Shown here in pieces: positions 51,628-57,588 of a stretch of 57,588 nucleotides of DNA (positions are counted from its first letter, which is position 1; every line of letters starts with the position of its first letter). The notes beneath the pieces were generated by a model, which was given only the letters and a program-made list of their open reading frames with translations, did no database searches and was not told the DNA's origin. Origin of the DNA: Shewanella oncorhynchi (GTDB lineage: Bacteria > Pseudomonadota > Gammaproteobacteria > Enterobacterales > Shewanellaceae); the NCBI RefSeq assembly GCF_012584455.1, contig NZ_JABAEB010000020.1, positions 1 through 57,588 on the forward strand, in the 5' to 3' direction. The position numbers and the translations under genes were made by a program.

Positions 51628-52170
51628 TTATTTCTTTTTAGGCGCTAGCACCATAATTGCTTGTCGGCCTTCCATTTTCGGGAAAGATTCAACAACCGCA
51701 TACTCGTCCAAATCAGCCTTGATACGGTTCAATAGATCCATACCCAGGTTTTGGTGTGCCATTTCGCGACCTCGGAAACGAAGCGTAATCTTCGCTTTGT
51801 CCCCGTCTTCCAGAAAACGTATCAGGTTGCGTAGTTTTACCTGATAGTCGTTTTCGTCAGTTCCAGGACGGAATTTAATTTCCTTGACCTGAACCTGCTT
51901 TTGCTTCTTCTTTTGTTCCTTGGCTGACTTAGCCTTATCAAAAAGGAACTTACCGTAGTCCATAATGCGACATACTGGAGGTTCAGCATTTGGGCTGATT
52001 TCTACTAGGTCTACACCTGCTTCATCTGCCAAATTCTGAGCATCTCTGATGCTTACCACACCAATAGCTTCACCATCAATGCCTGTTAAGCGTACTTCTG
52101 GTACACCTGTGATTTCTTCATTGATTCTATTAGGGGCCGGCTGACGCCCTGCTGTTTTTTTGATCTTTAT
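51628..52170 (-). CDS. infC: Translation initiation factor IF-3, with a rare ATA start
   Basis: IF-3 keeps 30S free of 50S and checks start codons. The body begins with the conserved KKTAGRQPAPNRINEEI and RLTGIDGEAIGVVSIRDAQ and includes VDLVEISPNAEPPVCRIMDY. No ATG/GTG/TTG gives the full N-terminus; the best start is ATA at 52170, 8 nt after a perfect GGAGG, giving 180 residues, the E. coli length. E. coli infC uses ATT, and IF-3 discriminates against such codons, allowing autoregulation. The next codons are AAG, ATC (a second possible rare start). It starts 3 nt after the thrS stop. Confidence 0.9.
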   Translation of the reverse strand: MKIKKTAGRQPAPNRINEEITGVPEVRLTGIDGEAIGVVSIRDAQNLADEAGVDLVEISPNAEPPVCRIMDYGKFLFDKAKSAKEQKKKQKQVQVKEIKFRPGTDENDYQVKLRNLIRFLEDGDKAKITLRFRGREMAHQNLGMDLLNRIKADLDEYAVVESFPKMEGRQAIMVLAPKKK

Positions 52171-52173
52171 GAC

Positions 52174-54102
52174 CTATTCCTCCAACAATTTGAGACTACG
52201 GAGCGAAATCTGTTGATGGATTTTAGTGGCGAAATCTTCAAGTCGCATCTTACCTAAATCGATACCATCACGGGTACGCACCGCTACTTCCTTATTTTCC
52301 ATTTCTTGATCGCCAACGACCAACAAATAAGGGACACGCCTTAAGGTGTGCTCGCGTATTTTAAAGCCTATTTTCTCATTCCTCAAGTCAAAAGACGCTC
52401 GAATACCTTGTTCTTTGAAGAATTTTACGACTTCTTCAACATAATCAGCCTGTTTATCGGTGATATTCATCACGACAACTTGCATTGGGGCTAACCAAGT
52501 TGGGAAACGTCCTGCATATTCTTCTATCAAGATACCCAAAAATCGTTCCAAAGAGCCTAAAATAGCACGATGGATCATCACTGGGGTCTGACGGCTGTTA
52601 TCTTCGGCAACGTAAGTTGCACCAAGACGGCTTGGCAACGCATAATCGAGCTGCACAGTACCACATTGCCACGCTCGGTCCAAACAATCGTGTAAAGTAA
52701 ATTCGATTTTTGGTCCGTAGAACGCGCCTTCGCCTGGCAAAATAGTGAATTCAATATTATTGGCACGCAGAGCTTGCTTAAGTGCTTCTTCCGCTCTGTC
52801 CCACATCGCATCGTCACCGATACGTTTCTCTGGGCGAGTCGACAGTTTTACTACGATATTTTCAAAGCCGAAGGTCGCGTAAGTATCGTAAACCATCTGG
52901 ATACAGGCACTCACTTCCTCTTGAACTTGGCTGTCAGTACAGAAAATATGGGCGTCATCTTGCGTAAAGCCACGTACACGCATTAATCCGTGTAACGAGC
53001 CTGAAGGTTCATTACGGTGACAGCAACCAAATTCAGCCATACGCAATGGCAGATCACGGTAAGATTTCAACCCTTGGTTGAAGATCTGCACGTGGCCTGG
53101 GCAGTTCATTGGTTTGATGGCGTATTCGCGGTTTTCGCTGCTGGTCGTGAACATGGCTTCTGAGTATTTATCCCAGTGACCAGAACGTTCCCACAACACG
53201 CGGTCCATCATTAATGGGCCTTTCACTTCTTGGTAAGTATATTGGTTTAGCTTACGGCGAATGAATCTTTCTAATTCGAGGAAGATGCTCCAACCGTCGT
53301 TATGCCAAAACACCATACCCGGTGCTTCTTCTTGCATGTGATACAAGTCGAGCTGCTTACCGATTTTACGGTGGTCACGCTTAGCCGCTTCTTCAAGACG
53401 GGTTAAGTGTGTGCTCAAGGCTTTTTTGTCGGCCCAAGCGGTACCATAGATACGTTGCAACATCTTGTTTTCTGAGTTGCCACGCCAATAAGCGCCGGCA
53501 ATGCTCATTAATTTAAAATGTTGGCAGAAACGCATGTTAGGTACGTGCGGTCCACGACACATGTCAGTGTATTCTTCGTGATGATACAGCGCAGGCGTCG
53601 CGTCTTTGCTGATGTTCTCATCCAGAATGGCAATCTTATAATCTTCACCGCGCGCAGCGAATGTATCACGGGCTTCTTGCCAGCTAACGACACGTTTTAC
53701 TACGTCATAGTTAGTTTTTGCTAGTTGAAGCATGCGCTTTTCTAATGCGTCGATGTCATCTTGAGTCAACTTGTGCTCAAGGTCGATATCATAGTAGAAG
53801 CCATTATCGATAACAGGACCAATCGCCATCTTGGTTTCTGGCCACATTTGCTTAATCGCGTGACCTAATAAATGCGCGCAAGAATGGCGAAGAATTTCAA
53901 CACCTTCTTCGTCTTTGGCGGTAATGATTGATAGCTCAGCATCGGTTTCAATGAGATCGCAAGCATCTTTTAATTCGCCATTAACGCGGCCAGCGATACA
54001 AGCTTTCGCTAAACCAGGGCCAATATCGGCGGCAACATCGAGGGTCGATACAGTATGAGCAAACTCGCGTTTGCTACCATCGGGAAGTGTAATTACAGGC
54101 AT
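52174..54102 (-). CDS. thrS: Threonyl-tRNA synthetase
   Basis: This 642-residue class II synthetase has an N-terminal TGS domain, an editing domain with HSCAHLLGHAIKQ, and a core with motif 2 (FGCCHRNEPSGSLHGLMRVRG), zinc ligands including the Cys in MNCPGHVQIF, and an anticodon domain. The frame opens at a GTG at 54141, but ATG 54102 (MPVITLPDGSKREF) with AAGGACATTTC upstream is standard. It heads thrS-infC-rpmI-rplT; infC begins 3 nt after its stop. Confidence 0.97.
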   Translation of the reverse strand: MPVITLPDGSKREFAHTVSTLDVAADIGPGLAKACIAGRVNGELKDACDLIETDAELSIITAKDEEGVEILRHSCAHLLGHAIKQMWPETKMAIGPVIDNGFYYDIDLEHKLTQDDIDALEKRMLQLAKTNYDVVKRVVSWQEARDTFAARGEDYKIAILDENISKDATPALYHHEEYTDMCRGPHVPNMRFCQHFKLMSIAGAYWRGNSENKMLQRIYGTAWADKKALSTHLTRLEEAAKRDHRKIGKQLDLYHMQEEAPGMVFWHNDGWSIFLELERFIRRKLNQYTYQEVKGPLMMDRVLWERSGHWDKYSEAMFTTSSENREYAIKPMNCPGHVQIFNQGLKSYRDLPLRMAEFGCCHRNEPSGSLHGLMRVRGFTQDDAHIFCTDSQVQEEVSACIQMVYDTYATFGFENIVVKLSTRPEKRIGDDAMWDRAEEALKQALRANNIEFTILPGEGAFYGPKIEFTLHDCLDRAWQCGTVQLDYALPSRLGATYVAEDNSRQTPVMIHRAILGSLERFLGILIEEYAGRFPTWLAPMQVVVMNITDKQADYVEEVVKFFKEQGIRASFDLRNEKIGFKIREHTLRRVPYLLVVGDQEMENKEVAVRTRDGIDLGKMRLEDFATKIHQQISLRSLKLLEE

Positions 54103-54201
54103 GAAATGTCCTTTCCAGTGGTGACCCACACGTAGGGCCACTTGGTTTTAGTTAATGTAAGAGAAATGCTCGCTAGGTTAAGACAGTACAGGAGTCTTAG
54201 C

Positions 54202-54220
54202 CGCCTTGCGTAGCAGGGCG
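54202..54220 (-). promoter_or_regulatory. Hairpin in the thrS leader (possible autoregulatory element)
   Basis: CGCCCTGC/GCAAGGCG stem (one G-U) around TAC lies about 100 nt before thrS on the minus strand. In E. coli, ThrRS binds tRNA-like hairpins in its own leader; this is a candidate only. Confidence 0.35.
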
Positions 54221-54393
54221 TTTATTCTAAGGGATTGTAGCTAAAAGGCGCAAGCATATTGACCAGAATTGGGATTGGAAACAAAAAGCAAATTCATGAT
54301 TTTGCAGTGTCTTGGTAACTTCTTGGTCATCTAACTCCCCTATTCTAGCGCCAGTTTATTGGGCATCACTGAAAACATGACAAGGGAGTTGAT

Positions 54394-54627
54394 ATGTTGA
54401 ACTGCATTCTACTGGCTGTAACACTCACGCACACAGCAACCGCTTTACCTGAGCCGCAGGTGAAAATCACAAGCAAATCTTTGATTGATACTCAAGTGTT
54501 ACTCGTTGATATTAAAAGTGAACTTGAGCAACAGATGCAGCGTTTAACGCTGGATATTACCCAAGATGCCCGCGATGGCGTGTTACACAGCAATGAAATG
54601 GAGGGGTTAGTGACGGCAAAGGACTAG
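54394..54627 (+). CDS. Small secreted hypothetical protein
   Basis: This 77-residue protein has a signal-like N-terminus (MLNCILLAVTLTHTATA, then LPEPQ). The mature part is charged and helical (IKSELEQQMQRLTLDITQD). GGGAG sits 6 nt before the ATG. Family unknown. It is convergent with nothing close; thrS is divergent. Confidence 0.55.
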   Translation: MLNCILLAVTLTHTATALPEPQVKITSKSLIDTQVLLVDIKSELEQQMQRLTLDITQDARDGVLHSNEMEGLVTAKD

Positions 54628-54874
54628 TTTTTAGAAGAGATAATGATCCAACAAGAAAATATTTAACCAGAAGGTCTATCATGCTGCGTTTTGAGACCGA
54701 CTTCATCTAAGTCAGTGCACTGCACTCTGCTGTATACTCAAATAGGAAGCACATAAAGCGCACTCAGGTTTCGAAATCGTCAAAGTGCAGACAATATAAG
54801 CGATAAGCGTACGAAGTATGAGATGCGTTGATTGAGCAGAGCGATTCGCTCTATTGGCGATAAGGAGTTGCACC

Positions 54875-55075
54875 ATGAGAGTCATGAACAAAGTTATTGC
54901 TTGTCCCCACTGCGGGCACCATCAAGATATCAGTATCGATGCCAGCTGTGGAGACCAAGATTATTACGATGACTGCCGAATTTGTTGTAATCCGATTCAC
55001 TTACGCTTACACATCGATGAATCGAGACGAACGGTTGAGCTGTATATCGATTCAGACGACGAGCAAATCTATTAA
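54875..55075 (+). CDS. CPXCG-motif cysteine-rich protein
   Basis: This 66-residue protein has CPHCG near residue 9-13 and CRICCNPI near 35: a four-Cys zinc-ribbon-like arrangement of the CPXCG family, whose function is unknown. It ends acidic (DSDDEQIY). I chose MRVMNKV at 54875 because AAGGAG lies 7 nt before it. It is convergent with ribE. Confidence 0.78.
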   Translation: MRVMNKVIACPHCGHHQDISIDASCGDQDYYDDCRICCNPIHLRLHIDESRRTVELYIDSDDEQIY

Positions 55076-55109
55076 ACGAGATTGCACTACACGCTGCGAT
55101 GTCACAAAA

Positions 55110-55733
55110 CTAACGTGCTTGTTCGTTAAAACGCCTGGCCAGCACGCGCTCGACTGTGTCGACGATAATTTGTGTTTGGCTGTCGATCTCAATATTGAGT
55201 TCACCACCCACTTTATACTGACTTAAATTGGTCAGTTTTAGGGTTTCAGGAATTAAGTGCAACTTAAAACCGGAGTCACTCACCTCGCCAACCGTTAAAC
55301 TACAGCCATTAACGCCAACAAAACCTTTATAAAAAATGTAATCCATCCATTTAGGCTCAATGCCCAGTGTCAGATCATAATGCTGTTCTGTATGGCTAAT
55401 ATCGATGACTTTGGCCTTAGTATGGATATGGCCAGAGAGAATGTGCCCACCAATTTCACTACCGAAAGTTAACGAACGCTCAACATTAACGCTTTGACCT
55501 ATAGACAAATTAGCCAGATTCGTCAGTCGCAAGGTCTCTTCCACTACGTCGAAAAATACCCTATCATCAACGACCTGAGTCACAGTAAGACATACCCCGT
55601 TATTTGCCACACTTGCACCAATCGCAAGTCCCTCATGCAAATCAGGTTCGAACGCTACCTCAAGGGTATTTAGGCCATCTTTCTTATGTATTGCAACCAC
55701 CTCGCAGGTGGCTTGAACTATACCTGTAAACAT
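55110..55733 (-). CDS. ribE: Riboflavin synthase alpha subunit
   Basis: This 207-residue protein has two lumazine-binding repeats, MFTGIVQATCEV to GASVANNGVCLTV, and HIHTKAKVIDI to GFVGVNGCSLTVGEV. It converts two lumazines into riboflavin. The start is divergent from the MATE gene by 33 nt. No FMN riboswitch seen in the short gap. Confidence 0.96.
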   Translation of the reverse strand: MFTGIVQATCEVVAIHKKDGLNTLEVAFEPDLHEGLAIGASVANNGVCLTVTQVVDDRVFFDVVEETLRLTNLANLSIGQSVNVERSLTFGSEIGGHILSGHIHTKAKVIDISHTEQHYDLTLGIEPKWMDYIFYKGFVGVNGCSLTVGEVSDSGFKLHLIPETLKLTNLSQYKVGGELNIEIDSQTQIIVDTVERVLARRFNEQAR

Positions 55734-55766
55734 TTTCTGCTCGCTTAATCGTTAAAGGCTGTATTT

Positions 55767-57146
55767 ATGAATCATTCAGGCTATCAAGCCAAACGTTTAA
55801 TCCAATTGGCGCTGCCGGTGCTAATAGCTCAGGTCACTCAGACCATGATGGGCTTTATTGATACCGTTATGGCGGGCCGTGTTAGCGCGGTTGATATGGC
55901 CGCTGTTGCGGTCGGCACTAGCCTTTGGTTACCCGCTATTCTGTTCGTCCAAGGTTTACTGATGGCTTTTACGCCTTTATTTGCCCACTACAATGGAGCT
56001 AATAATCAAAAAGCTATCCAACCTTTGGCCTTTCAAGGTGCCTATCTTGCCATTATAGGCGGCATTGGTGTGATGGTTTTCCTTGCATCAGCACCCTTTG
56101 TGCTTGGCCACATGGACTTGGAGCCTGAATTATACCGCTTAACCATAGGATATCTCGACGGTATTTTATGGGGCGCGCCCGCATTTGTACTATATCAAGT
56201 GCTGCGCGGCTGTAGTGAAGGGATTTCTTATACATTACCGACCATGGTCATTGGTTTTGTCGGTCTAGCCGTAAATATCCCCGCTAACTATATTTTTATT
56301 TATGGACACTTTGGCGTACCGGCCATGGGCGGTGCAGGCTGTGGTATCGCCACTGCTCTCGTATTCTGGGCCATGCTAGTTGCCATGACCATTTACATGC
56401 AGTTGCATAAAAAATTCGCGGCTTTAGCTCCCTTCAGTAAATTTCATCGCCCAGACTTTGAAACTATGAAGAAAATGACCAAACTCGGCATGCCGATAGC
56501 AATGGCGCTGTTTTTTGAAGTGAGTTTATTTGCCATCATAGCGCTATTACTCGCGCCACTTGGCGCAACAGTGGTCGCAAGTCACCAGATTGCACTCAAC
56601 TTTTCTGCCATCGTATTTATGCTGCCGTTATCTATCGGTATCGCGGTATCGATTCGGATTGGTTATTACTTAGGCCGTGATCGCGCTGATATTTCCGCGG
56701 TGGTTACTAAAGTGGGCTTATGGCTGGCACTATCCCTTGCTCTAACGACAGCGGTTTTGACCGTATTATTTAGATTCCAAATTGCGAAACTTTATAATGG
56801 TGATCCTGAAGTGGTTGCCTTAGCCGGCAGCTTGATGTTGATGGCAGCCCTGTATCAATTATCTGATTCAGTTCAAGTGGTCGCAGCGGGTGCTCTTCGC
56901 GGTTATAAAGATACACGCAGCGCTTTTTATATCACGCTGTTTTCCTACTGGGGGATTGGTATGTCACTCGGTTATACCTTAGCTTATACGGACCATATCG
57001 TTCCCGCGATGGGCGCCCATGGATTCTGGGCAGGATTGATTGCGGGCTTGACCTCAGCAGCGCTGTTATTTTTCATTCGTCTGCGTTACATCCAAAAGCA
57101 TGGCGTGCATTTGAGCCTTATTGAAGGTGACAGTGTTCACCATTGA
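55767..57146 (+). CDS. norM: MATE-family multidrug transporter, NorM-like
   Basis: This 459-residue protein has 12 membrane helices with LIAQVTQTMMGFIDTVMAG, the NorM helix-1 pattern, and MAGRVSAVDMAAVAVG, as well as LGMPIAMALFFEV in the second half. It likely exports cationic drugs using Na+. It is divergent from ribE, a pairing common in Shewanella and Vibrio. A terminator follows. Confidence 0.9.
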   Translation: MNHSGYQAKRLIQLALPVLIAQVTQTMMGFIDTVMAGRVSAVDMAAVAVGTSLWLPAILFVQGLLMAFTPLFAHYNGANNQKAIQPLAFQGAYLAIIGGIGVMVFLASAPFVLGHMDLEPELYRLTIGYLDGILWGAPAFVLYQVLRGCSEGISYTLPTMVIGFVGLAVNIPANYIFIYGHFGVPAMGGAGCGIATALVFWAMLVAMTIYMQLHKKFAALAPFSKFHRPDFETMKKMTKLGMPIAMALFFEVSLFAIIALLLAPLGATVVASHQIALNFSAIVFMLPLSIGIAVSIRIGYYLGRDRADISAVVTKVGLWLALSLALTTAVLTVLFRFQIAKLYNGDPEVVALAGSLMLMAALYQLSDSVQVVAAGALRGYKDTRSAFYITLFSYWGIGMSLGYTLAYTDHIVPAMGAHGFWAGLIAGLTSAALLFFIRLRYIQKHGVHLSLIEGDSVHH

Positions 57147-57156
57147 TTGCATTAAT

Positions 57157-57180
57157 GGCGAGCGACAGTGCTCGCCTTTT
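57157..57180 (+). terminator. Terminator of the NorM-like gene
   Basis: GGCGAGC/GCTCGCC stem around GACAGT, followed by TTTT. Confidence 0.8.
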
Positions 57181-57396
57181 GGTTTATCAGTTTGATTTCG
57201 ATGCATTCTCTGAAGTAAAGCGAATAAAAAATTGCGGTTTTATCGGCGGCATTGTTGAAACACTGGGCAAGTTGCACAGCAATTCACCATTTGACGACAA
57301 ATTTGTTTTTTTTGCTTGCCTGCCCTGCGCTATGCCCCTAATATAGCGTTCGTTCCAAGGCGCAACGCTTTTGAATAGCTTGTTAAATTTTGCGAT

Positions 57397-57473
57397 GCAC
57401 CCGTAGCTCAGTTGGTTAGAGCACTACCTTGACATGGTAGGGGTCGGTGGTTCGAGTCCACTCGGGTGTACCA
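57397..57473 (+). tRNA. tRNA-Val(GAC), copy 1
   Basis: 77 nt with encoded CCA. Anticodon loop TTGACAT gives GAC. Acceptor GCACCCG pairs with CGGGTGT (G-U at the first pair). T-loop GGTTCGAGTCC intact. Confidence 0.95.
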
Positions 57474-57511
57474 CTCTCTTCAAAGAGTATAAATTTTGAA
57501 ATTCAAACAGT

Positions 57512-57588
57512 GCACCCGTAGCTCAGTTGGTTAGAGCACTACCTTGACATGGTAGGGGTCGGTGGTTCGAGTCCACTCGGGTGTACCA
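57512..57588 (+). tRNA. tRNA-Val(GAC), copy 2
   Basis: Identical to copy 1, starting 38 nt after its end. The window stops exactly at its CCA, so more copies may follow. The spacer differs from the upstream flank beyond a TGC before the tRNA. Confidence 0.95.

Noticed and set aside
57143..57346. 67-residue open frame after the NorM-like gene
   Set aside because: It overlaps a clear terminator and the tRNA-Val upstream region, and has no motif.
1..57588. CRISPR arrays, rRNA genes, prophage
   Set aside because: No regularly spaced repeats, no rRNA sequence and no phage structural genes seen.

Overview
The window looks like a Shewanella chromosome (moderate-GC gammaproteobacterium). The evidence is protein-level similarity and gene order: an FNR/EtrA regulator beside a complete cbb3 oxidase cluster (ccoNOQP, ccoH, ccoI, ccoS), an HD-GYP response regulator of the type found in that lineage, and blocks such as serS-crcB-rarA-lolA-ftsK-lrp/ald-trxB and thrS-infC-rpmI-rplT. 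I recognised these from remembered sequences, not from a database search.

Layout. 1-4.5 kb: the 3' part of tRNA-Leu, an aspartate/aromatic aminotransferase, a YvcK-like protein, a Bax-like glucosaminidase and a secreted partner. 4.6-17.2 kb: ttcA, uspE, etrA and the cbb3 oxidase genes, with FNR-type sites before uspE and ccoN, then a divergent lipoprotein and an HD-GYP response regulator. 17.3-33.2 kb: an accessory region. It starts with a Fur-box-linked Cys-rich mini-protein and a tyrosine recombinase. Decayed IS3-family DNA follows, then a GC-rich copper/efflux module on the minus strand (cueR, an 87-residue Cys-rich protein, copA, and an opmE-mexQ-mexP-like RND operon). On the far side are another IS3 fragment in inverted orientation, a group II intron domain V/VI remnant, a CopZ-like chaperone and a decayed second cueR. 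33.2-35.8 kb: a MATE transporter overlapping an unknown gene, then tRNA-Ser with fossil copies of its 3' end. 35.8-57.6 kb: core genes (punC/punR, a YccA-like protein, tusDCBE, serS, crcB, rarA, lolA, ftsK, lrp, ald, trxB, rplT, rpmI, infC, thrS, ribE, norM-like) and two identical tRNA-Val(GAC) genes at the right end.

How it works together. The cbb3 cluster plus EtrA is an oxygen-responsive respiration block; two FNR-type boxes lie between ccoN and the divergent lipoprotein. The accessory copper module is the most interesting part. Three promoters (copA, the RND operon, copZ) share the same MerR-type layout: TTGACC, a 19-bp spacer, and the operator pattern ACCTTC-N10-AAG. This predicts one CueR regulon that includes a multidrug-type (HAE-1) RND pump, as known for MexPQ-OpmE of Pseudomonas aeruginosa. 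The module is bounded by inverted IS3-type ends, so it looks like an acquired composite element placed next to an older copZ/cueR pair that has partly decayed.

Limits: all function calls come from motif and family recognition by eye. Start codons were moved from the longest reading frame where a Shine-Dalgarno sequence or the family N-terminus argued for it; each such choice is stated.
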